A stretch of 14,735 bases of DNA from Nitrosomonas sp. (GCA_021774205.1 JAJFJI010000033.1:1-14735); one strand, 5' to 3'. Positions 7,677 through 13,856 are shown, counted from the stretch's first letter. Translations and numbers: made by a program. The notes: generated by a model not told the origin, from the sequence alone.

Positions 7677-9197
7677 TTAATTATTCAATACCAGCATGTT
7701 GTCGTTAACAGGGGGCTCAGCAAAATCGTTAGGGCTTGATCCGTCGAAAAAAGCATTGGTAACACTGAGTGCTGCATGTTCCATGTCACGCTTAATGTTC
7801 CTTGCCCAGGCTGATAATAAAGAGCCCAGCATCAACGCTGGAATGGCAACGGTTAGTCCTAATTTTGTGGTAACCAATGCAATGGAGATGCCACCTGACA
7901 ACAATTTTGGATCGCCGGTACCAAACTCGGTAATAACGTCAAATGTTGAAATCATCCCGGTTACGGTTCCCAGTAGACCGAGTAAAGGGGATACCGATGC
8001 AATCACTAAAATTGCCGAACCAAAGCGATCCAGCGCACTGGATTCCTGAAGAATCGATTCATGAACGACACTGTCCATATGTTCTCTGTCATCTTTTAAA
8101 TGGCTCAGTGTTGTTGACAAAACACGAGCGATCGCAGATGATCCAATGCCACAATTTTTTTTCGCTTCATCCAATTGGCCATCAGCAACCTGCTGTATTA
8201 CATTTCTGGATAGCTGCTTTGTATTCATACTATTTGAATAAAGCAGGTAAGCGCGGATTAGAATAAGCAGTGCAGCAAACGCACCAAGCGCTACGATAAT
8301 CCAGCCAATTACCCCGCCCGATTGAATAACTTCCACCACTGTCTTGTCTGGATTTTCTTCAATTGCAGTGGTTCGTGATTCAAATAGAAACAGTTTTAGA
8401 TTGTCCGGCTGTTGATTATTGCTAAGTGCGGTAGCGATATCTGCAGTAGGCTCATTCCAAATCTTAAAATTACCTTCACCTGCTGGCACTAAACTGCCGC
8501 TTCCTTCAGCACTCACACCATACGCAGCGATATTTCCCAGATGAATAATATTTCCCTCGGTCTGTTTACCATTTTCCAGAAAAAATTCACCGGGTTTTGT
8601 TTTGATTGCGCTGAGCTCATTAATTAAAGTTAATGCTTGTCTGAATAAATAACTGACTTTGGCTGGATCTTTGCCTTGTGTGTCTGTGAAAGCTGGTGGG
8701 ATTTTAATGCCATGATTCTCAAGGGTTACCGTTGCCTGTGAATAGGTAGTTTCCAGGGCATCGTTACGTTCGTCTAATGCGGATTCTTGGCGTTCTGCTT
8801 CGACGAGTTGTGAATTCAACAGATCAATTTTGGCAGAGCGGTCAACCGAGTTTCGCTCAAGTGAATTTACGCTATGGCTTAATTCTTGTTCTTCTTGGTT
8901 CGCACTGGTTTTAAATCTTTTTAGCCGCTCATTAAGTTCCCGTTTTTGAGCTTCCAGAAACGCATATTCACGTTTATACGCGGTTTCCAGATCGACAGAT
9001 TTCTGTACTCTAGAATTTTGTTTTTGGCTATCCTGCGTGGTTTCATTGCTTGATTTAGAATCGGGTGAAGAGGCGGTTGCATTCTGTTCCTCTGTTCCGG
9101 ATGCTTCCACTTGTGCCGTAGTATCAGTTTCATTTTCAACGGCGTAAACATGGCTCGCGGCAATAAGCAGTAATATTATTAAAAATGCTTTTTTCAT
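7677..9197 (-). CDS. ttpC: TtpC-like large MotA/TolQ/ExbB proton-channel protein with periplasmic coiled coil
   Basis: This 506-residue protein fuses a long periplasmic region to an ExbB-type channel domain, the architecture of Vibrio TtpC, which is required for TonB2 function. A signal peptide covers about 1-19 (ends HVYA). A Ser/Thr/Gln-rich low-complexity segment runs 20-62, and a heptad-rich coiled coil occupies about 66-155. A small globular periplasmic part follows (about 160-270). Transmembrane helices lie near 294-320, 390-415 and 432-462. The channel signatures are ASVSPLLGLLGTVTGMISTF and GGISIALVTTKLGLTVAIPA. It starts 2 nt after the DUF3450 stop with no evident ribosome binding site, indicating translational coupling, and ends 17 nt before exbB. 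The coiled coil may dock to the coiled-coil DUF3450 partner; that is inference. Confidence 0.93.
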   Translation of the reverse strand: MKKAFLIILLLIAASHVYAVENETDTTAQVEASGTEEQNATASSPDSKSSNETTQDSQKQNSRVQKSVDLETAYKREYAFLEAQKRELNERLKRFKTSANQEEQELSHSVNSLERNSVDRSAKIDLLNSQLVEAERQESALDERNDALETTYSQATVTLENHGIKIPPAFTDTQGKDPAKVSYLFRQALTLINELSAIKTKPGEFFLENGKQTEGNIIHLGNIAAYGVSAEGSGSLVPAGEGNFKIWNEPTADIATALSNNQQPDNLKLFLFESRTTAIEENPDKTVVEVIQSGGVIGWIIVALGAFAALLILIRAYLLYSNSMNTKQLSRNVIQQVADGQLDEAKKNCGIGSSAIARVLSTTLSHLKDDREHMDSVVHESILQESSALDRFGSAILVIASVSPLLGLLGTVTGMISTFDVITEFGTGDPKLLSGGISIALVTTKLGLTVAIPALMLGSLLSAWARNIKRDMEHAALSVTNAFFDGSSPNDFAEPPVNDNMLVLNN

Positions 9198-9199
9198 TT

Positions 9200-9967
9200 T
9201 TAGTTCATGGGATTGGGTAATTCAAAAAACCCCTGGCGTATTTGTTTCTTCAATGAATCAAATAACTTTGCGATGCGCTCACTGTCGTTACGGGAATTAA
9301 CAGTTACAAATTTCCAGCCACTATCTGGATATTTTTTTGCCATTCCTGTTCTGTTATCTTTGGTTTGGAAGTAAAGAAAGACCGTTCCTATTTTTGCGAT
9401 ATCAGCCAGTATCTTTTCTCCATCCAGCATAATTGTTTGCTGGTAGATGCCATTTTCCTTGCTTAATCGTATTTCGTCTTCAAACAGCGACCATAGCTGA
9501 TTAACGGCTCTATTTGGATCAACCAAGTCATTAGCAATGTTATTTTCCAAGTCATCGATTGCTTTGACTCGATCCGTCACCTTAAAAGGAAATTCCTTCT
9601 GTACATAGCGCTTGTAAATAGCGAGTGTTTTGAGTAAAACAGGCGTCAAGTTTTTTCCGGACAGTGCTGCTTGTTGTGAACTTTTCGTTATTTTTTCAAT
9701 TGAATGTTGCAGTTTTTCGATACTGACTTTTTGCCTTCTTTTCTCAACACTCAGATCCGCTAATTGAGAAGACAAAGCGGACATCTGGCTGCTATGTTTT
9801 TCTTTATTGATATCGAGTTGCGCCTGAAGCTCCTCAACTTCACCGCGAATTTTAGCCAGCGACTGGGCCAGGTTTTCCAGACTGCTTGCAGTTACGATCG
9901 GCGTAAATAGCAACGCCGTTATCAAGAGGGCGACGGTTGGAGTTTTTTTAAAAAGTGTTTCAAGCAT
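9200..9967 (-). CDS. DUF3450-family periplasmic coiled-coil protein, first gene of the TonB operon
   Basis: The protein has 255 residues with a signal peptide at 1-27 (cleavage near IVTA/SS). A long coiled coil runs about 29-95 (LAKIRGEVEELQAQLDINKE onward). The C-terminal domain matches what I know of DUF3450: FPFKVTDRVKAIDDLENN, the YQQTIMLDGEKILADIAKIG segment and FLYFQTKDNRTGMAKKYPDS. Family members are almost always the first gene of DUF3450/TtpC/ExbB/ExbD/TonB/TPR operons. The molecular role is unknown; it probably works with the periplasmic arm of the TtpC-like protein. Its stop is 2 nt before the next start. The start has little Shine-Dalgarno support (GTGATTT before ATG). About 100 nt of leader separate it from the promoter candidate at 10070-10103. 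Confidence 0.88.
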   Translation of the reverse strand: MLETLFKKTPTVALLITALLFTPIVTASSLENLAQSLAKIRGEVEELQAQLDINKEKHSSQMSALSSQLADLSVEKRRQKVSIEKLQHSIEKITKSSQQAALSGKNLTPVLLKTLAIYKRYVQKEFPFKVTDRVKAIDDLENNIANDLVDPNRAVNQLWSLFEDEIRLSKENGIYQQTIMLDGEKILADIAKIGTVFLYFQTKDNRTGMAKKYPDSGWKFVTVNSRNDSERIAKLFDSLKKQIRQGFFELPNPMN

Positions 9968-10003
9968 AAATCACGCATCATAAATTCTGGGCAATGGCAT
10001 AAA

Positions 10004-10031
10004 ATCGGTTAGAGCTCACCGAAATATCGGT
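10004..10031. repeat. Phased ATCGGT operator-like repeat upstream of the TonB operon
   Basis: ATCGGT occurs at 10004-10009 and again at 10026-10031, exactly 22 bp apart (about two helical turns). An inverted copy, ACCGA, lies between them at 10018-10022. The second and inverted copies form ACCGA-AATA-TCGGT. The cluster sits in the leader of the DUF3450-to-TPR operon, about 40-60 bp upstream of the first start codon. It could be a regulator-binding site or an RNA hairpin; no known regulator is recognised. Confidence 0.35.
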
Positions 10032-10069
10032 AACTATTGAAGCTTAGGTTGCCCGTTAGCACAGCCCGC

Positions 10070-10103
10070 ATCTTACTGAATGAATGTTGCATTTTTATGA
10101 CAA
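10070..10103 (-). promoter_or_regulatory. Pho-box-like promoter candidate for the TonB operon
   Basis: On the minus strand, TTGTCAT-AAAA-ATGCAAC (10086-10103) resembles a PhoB box, that is, two 7-bp half-sites with a 4-bp AT spacer. The first half matches CTGTCAT at six of seven positions; the second is poor. A TAAGAT (10070-10075) lies exactly 10 bp downstream, the spacing at which PhoB-dependent promoters place their -10. No ordinary -35 is needed in such promoters. Transcription would start near 10063, leaving about a 95-nt leader before the DUF3450 gene. The weak second half-site keeps confidence low. Confidence 0.35.
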
Positions 10104-10292
10104 TGTATCGAATTTGAGGGTTTGGGCGCCGTATCGTCGAAAGGCCGTCAGAATTTTGAAGTACTAATTGGAGTGCTATGTAAGCAGTATGAAATGGCCA
10201 AAAAAATCGCGGTGTTGATTTGGGATGAATCTACAATTCAGGATTGTTTTTGCGTGTCAATATGGCCATGTAGGGCGCCATTGAGGAAATTC
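10101..10292 (+). pseudogene. Relic resembling an IS630-type DDE transposase fragment
   Basis: A 64-codon open stretch without a credible start contains NFEVLIGVLCKQYEMAKKI followed by AVLIWDES (codons from 10152). This pattern resembles the IS630-family segment in which a helix ending in Y-x-x-A-K-K-I precedes a strand carrying the second catalytic Asp (usually L-x-x-D-N). Here the residue after Asp is Glu, and the usual His a few positions later is absent. No transposase reading continues on either side. The identification rests on pattern memory and could be wrong. It is antisense to the operon and abuts the promoter candidate. Confidence 0.3.
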
Positions 10293-10298
10293 TGAAGA

Positions 10299-10424
10299 TT
10301 AATTATTGGCGAATCATTCAATTTCGAGTGGTATTTCGGCCAGATTTGCAAAAACTGCATTGGTCTGAAGCCGGTTTTAAATGGCGGGCAGGGTATGGGG
10401 GGTTGGTGTAACTGAGTAAGCCAT
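10299..10424 (-). pseudogene. Decayed N-terminus of a tyrosine recombinase/integrase, two in-frame stops
   Basis: An ATG at 10424 has an excellent ribosome binding site (AAGGAG at 10433-10438, 8-nt spacing) and a TATAAT at 10448-10453. It opens a frame reading MAYSVTPTPHTLPAI, TAA (10377-10379), then NRLQTNAVFANLAEIPLEIE, TGA (10314-10316), FANN, TAA. From memory of phage-type integrases whose N-terminus ends in an 'EIEWFAN' element before the SAM-like core-binding domain, the TGA looks like a mutated Trp codon and the first TAA like a mutated Lys codon. Nothing recognisable of the catalytic domain follows. Either the N-terminal part alone survives or the peptide of 15 residues is a chance small reading frame. 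Confidence 0.4.
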
Positions 10425-10484
10425 GGTTACGTCTCCTTCATCCATGGATTATAAGCATAACATGGGTAGGATAAGTCTTTGACA

Positions 10485-10792
10485 TTATGCGTCATGAGAC
10501 GCAAACCATGCTGCAAAGCTCGTTGCAGCAGCATGGATAACGAAACCATCCCGTTGTGCATCAGCCGTTATTTTTCCCCATATCGAGGCTGTTTCTGCAT
10601 TGATAATAACAATAGACTGGACAATACCAACAGAAACCACTTTGCCGGCATAGCAACTTGTTGTTCTTGTCCGCCACCATAAAGACATACATAGCTTTGA
10701 GGCAGTTTTTCTGAACGACCAAAACCTGCAATTACTAGCCCATTGTATATTGATAAAAATCGTGTAGCCGTTAATGGATATCCTGACTCCCA
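10485..10792 (-). pseudogene. Frameshifted relic of an unidentified protein
   Basis: Two minus-strand frames overlap here, and neither gives a convincing whole protein. One (open 10568-10792) contains NGLVIAGFGRSEKLPQSYV, a well-formed protein-like segment. The other (10485-10793, with an ATG at its 5' end) continues with VSVGIVQSIVIINAE and ITADAQRDGF. A single indel near 10640-10690 would join the plausible parts. The GLVIAGFG-type segment recalls strands of Ntn-hydrolase-like hypothetical proteins, but I cannot assign a family. It lies between the anchored-protein relic upstream and the integrase relic downstream. Confidence 0.3.
10488..10530. repeat. Pair of adjacent strong hairpins
   Basis: Two perfect inverted repeats lie 5 bp apart: TGCGTC-ATGA-GACGCA (10488-10503; 6-bp stem, 4-nt loop) and TGCTGCAA-AGCTCG-TTGCAGCA (10509-10530; 8-bp stem, 6-nt loop). 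No T-run follows on either strand, so neither is a classical intrinsic terminator. They lie just upstream of the integrase relic's promoter and ribosome binding site, and could be recombination or mobile-element end structures. Confidence 0.5.
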
Positions 10793-10836
10793 TTAAAACA
10801 TGTTAATTGGGTATTCGTGCTAATAAGCTTTGTTTT

Positions 10837-11181
10837 CTAGCTTCTTTCTTTTTTGTCTGTAGGCATACATGCAGAAGATAATAAAAAGGACAAAGATAAA
10901 ATGATAGGAAAGTCTTTTCCGGTTACATCTTCAAAGCGATATTGTGTTGATGGGTCATAGCATTGTAATACTTTTATTAAGCCTGGAAAGATGACGCAAG
11001 CGAAACGATGAGATCGTCCTGTATCGTAATGGTCAAACGGGCTTATTGTAGAAAAATTGACACCATTTTCATATTCCGAAAGGCATGTGAATGTGTTGTC
11101 ATCGGCGCTGTTGTCTTCACTGGTTTGCGCAAAAGCATTCCCCGTAAAGCCTGTTATTGCGAATAGGAAAGTGTAATATTG
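10837..11181 (-). pseudogene. Secreted or membrane-anchored small protein lacking a start codon
   Basis: An open stretch of 114 codons has no ATG, GTG, TTG or CTG start near its 5' end and is preceded in frame by TAA (11182-11184). It reads like a real protein: a signal-peptide-like FLFAITGFTGNAFA, then QTSEDNSADDNTFTCLSEYE, three Cys residues in the soluble part, and FEDVTGKDFP. It then enters a hydrophobic C-terminus. In the stop-bounded frame that tail is IILSLSFLLSSACMPTDKKE. In a neighbouring frame the same DNA gives FIFVLFIIFCMYAYRQKRKK, an even better membrane anchor with a basic tail. A 3' frameshift together with loss of the start is therefore likely. It follows the broken secreted gene by 22 nt. 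The family is unrecognised. Confidence 0.45.
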
Positions 11182-11203
11182 TTATGCTAACAGACCCCGT
11201 CGA

Positions 11204-11956
11204 CTAATTAATCAAAGAAAAACTGTTTGTCTGACCGTTGAGCCTGACGGTGTGCGATGATGTGTCGGCATAGCTGACTTCGAATACTACGCCAGTAGTT
11301 GTCATATCAACAACCTCGCCAACTTCCGGCGCGTTTCCAGAAAGAAAAAGAAACACTTCATCATTTGGTGTGAATGTAAGCAGCCCGTTCTCAAATGCTT
11401 CTGCGACGATGAATGCGACGGGTCCGCTGTCGGTACCGTCCAGAGTTGCCGAAGCGGCCAGACCAAAAGTGACTTGTGTTGATGCGAGGTTTTCCAGCGT
11501 TATTTGCTCACTATTCACGGACCCTTGGGCGTTTGCAACTAAGTGGCTACCGTCAAAATCGTATCGTTCGCCCAGCAAGACAGGTAGCTGCGCATGTGGC
11601 CTCATGATCCGCCCGATCTGAGCAGTCAAGTCAGACTGGAACGCAAAAAATTCCACTGGGTCCCATTCAAGTGAAATCGTTGCGGCCACGATTTCTGAAG
11701 GCGGAATAACCGCCCATACTGTTTAAGCAGCTGTATCCTCGCTTGATCTAACTGATCGTGCGACGACGACCGACAGGTTCATGGCTTGAATGTTAGCAAT
11801 GGCATCGGCTTCGAACTGAATATTCAACGTATTCGACTCAGTCACATTTTGTTCGGGCACAATAAAGGCAGCATCCGGCAACATTCGTTGCGCATGAACA
11901 GACAATGGACTCAATACCATTGAAAGGAACAAAATTTGAACTTGTAGAGTTTTCAT
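11204..11956 (-). pseudogene. Secreted beta-rich protein gene interrupted by one in-frame TAA
   Basis: A start at 11956 with ribosome binding site GAGGTC (11960-11965) opens a signal peptide, MKTLQVQILFLSMVLSPLSVHA. A mature part follows (VTESNTLNIQFEADAIANIQ), ending at TAA 11723-11725. The same frame then continues open for 172 more codons, from TVWAVIPPSEIVAATISLEW to a TAG at 11204, so the whole would be about 250 residues. The downstream half has alternating hydrophobic strands (VTFGLAASATLDG, LTFTPNDEVFLFLSG, VVFEVSYADTSSHTVRLNG), suggesting an Ig- or cohesin-like beta sandwich. That is an impression, not a family assignment. A GTG at 11689 could start a separate 161-residue protein, but it would lack a signal peptide. 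One nonsense substitution (for example CAA or AAA to TAA) is the simplest explanation; a sequencing error is possible. Confidence 0.6.
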
Positions 11957-12035
11957 AGTGACCTCGCGTATGGATACATTATTTTTGCTTTATTCATTAG
12001 GATTTATTCTACTCAGAATATACTTGAATGGGAAA

Positions 12036-12148
12036 GTGGATAGGAAAAATAAACGCCCTTGTTACGCATATGGTGAGTGTAGAATAAATAGCTCGAATCT
12101 CCTACTGAATATCATTCCAAGCCGTAATTTTAGTCACTCGCTCTGAAT
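12036..12148 (-). repeat. Diverged direct repeat, downstream copy beside the methyltransferase gene
   Basis: This copy shares with 12964-13046 a perfect 17-bp block, GTGGATAGGAAAAATAA (12036-12052), followed by a C-rich CCCTT. It also shares a second block, AAGCCG-7 nt-AGTC-ACTCGCT-CTGAAT (12119-12148), which differs from the other copy by small indels. The interior is longer here than in the other copy. The second block overlaps the last codons of the methyltransferase gene (stop at 12130), so the gene runs into the repeat. The association of the other copy with a transposase relic suggests a mobile-element terminus. Confidence 0.6.
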
Positions 12149-12894
12149 ACCAGGCATCCACTTTGAAATCTAATTTGTCCGTTGTGGATCGAATCCTTTA
12201 AAACTGTAAATCCTGATTTTCGTAGAAACGTATTGAGGTCGTTCCAAGGTGTTGCATTTAAGAAGGAGACTAGATCTTTGCCCAGCTCTGTAAGCCCGTC
12301 TTTTCCGATGTAAGTCTCTGCGGCTACCCCACCATCGTACATAAGATACTGGTGCCCATAGCCTTTTTGTTTAAAATGTGTTGATAAAGCCTCCGATGTC
12401 AGGTTGATGCCTGTGGAGCGACTTGAAGAGGAGATCTGTGTCGACGGTGACTTTTCGGATTGGAGGCAAATCACCAGCAAGCCACCGGGGTTCAACAAGC
12501 CCAGAGCTTTTTCCAATAGTTGGGTATCGAATCCGAATGCAAACCACGAGTATAGCGAAAGGACACAGTCATATTTTTCTTCTGATTCGTAGTCTTCAAA
12601 GGATTGCTGATTTTCTTCGATAAGAAGGTGCTCGATTCCTGCTGAAGCAACGTTTGAGCGCAACTTTTCAAATAAGAGACTAGAAGGTTCCACGACTCCC
12701 AACTTCAGATTATTCTCTTTCGCCAATCGAACTTCGATGGCTCCATCACCAGGGCCGATTGAAAAGATGCTGCTTGCCTCAACTATTGCATCGATGTCGA
12801 TCAGGTAATCGTGTAACGTGTGGATTCGATCAAAGCTCGCAGCGATTTTCTGGTAGGCGTCCGGATATTTATTGAAGTATTCGAGGTACTCCAT
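12130..12894 (-). CDS. Class I SAM-dependent methyltransferase, histamine N-methyltransferase-like
   Basis: The enzyme has 254 residues and no signal peptide, so it is cytoplasmic. The Rossmann-fold motifs are visible. Motif I is SIFSIGPGDGAIEV (about 42-55). The acidic ribose-binding residue lies in LGVVEPS (about 65-71). The motif IV region is YDCVLSLYSWFAF, followed by ALGLLNPGGLLVICLQSE, the usual post-motif strand. The VEPS element, the placement of an aromatic-rich strand after motif IV and the C-terminal LVSFLNATPWNDL helix recall animal-type histamine N-methyltransferases. The acceptor substrate cannot be read from sequence, so small-amine methylation is only a hypothesis. No ribosome binding site is evident before the ATG. 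The gene is intact, stands between two direct repeat copies and is surrounded by pseudogenes, which suggests acquisition by transfer. Confidence 0.82.
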   Translation of the reverse strand: MEYLEYFNKYPDAYQKIAASFDRIHTLHDYLIDIDAIVEASSIFSIGPGDGAIEVRLAKENNLKLGVVEPSSLLFEKLRSNVASAGIEHLLIEENQQSFEDYESEEKYDCVLSLYSWFAFGFDTQLLEKALGLLNPGGLLVICLQSEKSPSTQISSSSRSTGINLTSEALSTHFKQKGYGHQYLMYDGGVAAETYIGKDGLTELGKDLVSFLNATPWNDLNTFLRKSGFTVLKDSIHNGQIRFQSGCLVFRASD

Positions 12895-12923
12895 AATCAG
12901 TATTTTGGATCCGTTTTTTGATG

Positions 12924-12967
12924 AGTGGCACCACTAACCCAGCCACAGACAAATCGCTGAACTGTGG
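12924..12967. repeat. Cluster of small dyads upstream of the methyltransferase gene
   Basis: AGTGG-CA-CCACT (12924-12935) and CCACAG-13 nt-CTGTGG (12943-12967) are perfect inverted repeats. The second overlaps the start of the repeat copy at 12964. They lie 30-70 bp upstream of the methyltransferase start. They may be part of the mobile-element end or of a regulatory region. Confidence 0.4.
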
Positions 12968-13046
12968 ATAGGAAAAATAACCCCCTTTTTTTGTTAAATT
13001 GAAATATACGTTAAGCCGGACATTCAGTCAAACTCGCTGCTGAATG
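12964..13046 (-). repeat. Diverged direct repeat, upstream copy, probable IS91-like element end
   Basis: This is the partner of 12036-12148 in the same orientation. It has the perfect GTGGATAGGAAAAATAA (12964-12980) followed by CCCCC and a T-run, and then AAGCCG-7 nt-AGTC-aa-ACTCGCT-g-CTGAAT. The end of this copy is an inverted repeat, CATTCAG-12 nt-CTGAATG (13021-13046). It lies about 150 bp downstream (minus strand) of an IS91-like transposase relic, which suggests that it marks that element's 3' end. Confidence 0.55.
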
Positions 13047-13200
13047 AACAAAAAAGTGTCAACTTCTACTTAAAAATGTATTACATTTCTAGAAACTAGG
13101 GGCATTTCTGCCTTTCAGGCGAAAGACGTCCATAAGGAAAGATCAGCTCTGCAGTAAAGAGCACTGAAGAAAGTGGAAAGCAATTTGAAATTAAACAGGT

Positions 13201-13316
13201 TCAAAGAGATAGCGGCAGTGCCCGAATAGATATTCCAAGATGATCAAGAATTTTGTGATCGCTCCGGATTCCAGAATGGCTGTGATGATTTTCATATTGG
13301 TGTAGTGTGCACAGTA
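13201..13316 (-). pseudogene. Relic of an IS91-like transposase C-terminus
   Basis: One frame reads YCAHYTNMKIITAILESGAI; a +1 frame then continues RSDHKILDHLGISIRALPLS to a TGA (13201-13203). IS91-family transposases end with a zinc-ribbon Cys pair followed by a 'MKIIAAIEDPAVIxKILxHLGL...P' pattern. The two frames together reproduce it, with one frameshift and one of the two last Cys residues lost. Everything upstream that should encode the Rep-like catalytic domain is missing or unrecognisable. The family is known for rolling-circle, one-ended transposition that can carry neighbouring genes. Confidence 0.5.
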
Positions 13317-13670
13317 CCCAAACCAAATTCTGAATTAACATCATGAATCAGCATAATATATACTCGAAAAATCACCTATTTTAGCGTCGTTTATTCTGCG
13401 GAAAAGAAGGGTACACTACTGCAGATTTTCGGCGGTTTGGGCAGAAACCCTCATAATGGAAATGACACCTTTGCAAAATGCCCTCTCAATTTCACAAGAT
13501 AAAATTTATTAGCCAATCGTGTCCAGGCTTCTTGCCATGCTAGCCCAGCTCCTGGGGCATAGGATAAATCGGAAGCAGCCCGAATAGGCCAAGGCCACTC
13601 GGATAAGCATAGTCATAATTACCGGTGGAACCACTGTCAAAAACTACCAAGTGGGACTGTCGGAAAACAC
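13317..13670. other. Non-coding or fully decayed stretch
   Basis: No gene is supportable here. The minus strand has a short open stretch (LVVFDSGSTGNYDYAYPSGL and LFGLLPIYPM, ending near 13544) with no start codon or recognisable family. The plus strand has an equally short stretch ending at the TAA near 13711. The segment from about 13380 to 13445 (AAAAGAAGGGTACACTACTG) is less AT-rich and looks like mobile-element DNA, but I cannot assign it. Confidence 0.4.
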
Positions 13671-13856
13671 TCAAAAATTTGAGACAATTTTCTTCATTTC
13701 CGAGATCAAGTAATAGGCATTATTCCAGGCCATTTGAGCGCCTTTATGAAGTGGTTCCAATAGTTTGATTTCCACCCAGCCTTCATCAGAGGTACCTGTT
13801 CTGATTTCAATAGAGGGTAAAAAGTTAGGAAAGGACCAAATGTTACGTAGCGATTT
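13671..13856 (-). pseudogene. Orphan C-terminal fragment resembling an RND-efflux periplasmic adaptor
   Basis: Some 61 codons are open up to a TGA at 13671-13673, with an in-frame TAA just upstream (13857-13859) and no start codon. The sequence contains SIEIRTGTSDEGWVEIKLLE, then PLHKGAQMAWNNAYYLISEM and K-K. This resembles the last strands of HlyD/CzcB-type adaptor proteins, in which a 'VEI-x-x-G...G-x-x-V' strand pair precedes a terminal 'GAYYL-x-SEMKK'. No pump or outer-membrane partner gene is nearby, so it is an orphan fragment, probably stranded by recombination. The family assignment is from pattern memory. Confidence 0.4.

Noticed and set aside
7696..8266. Plus-strand reading frames opposite the TtpC-like gene
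   Set aside because: They are antisense shadows of a strongly supported gene, with no family resemblance.
11723..11725. Recoded stop (selenocysteine or programmed read-through)
   Set aside because: The codon is TAA, not TGA, and no structural element supports recoding; a nonsense mutation is simpler.
12036..13046. Integron cassette with attC sites around the methyltransferase gene
   Set aside because: The flanking repeats resemble each other, but paired R'/R'' core sites of the GTTRRRY and RYYYAAC type in the right arrangement are absent, and no integron integrase is present.
13544..13711. Short open stretches on both strands between the relics
   Set aside because: No start codons, no recognisable family, and lengths expected by chance.
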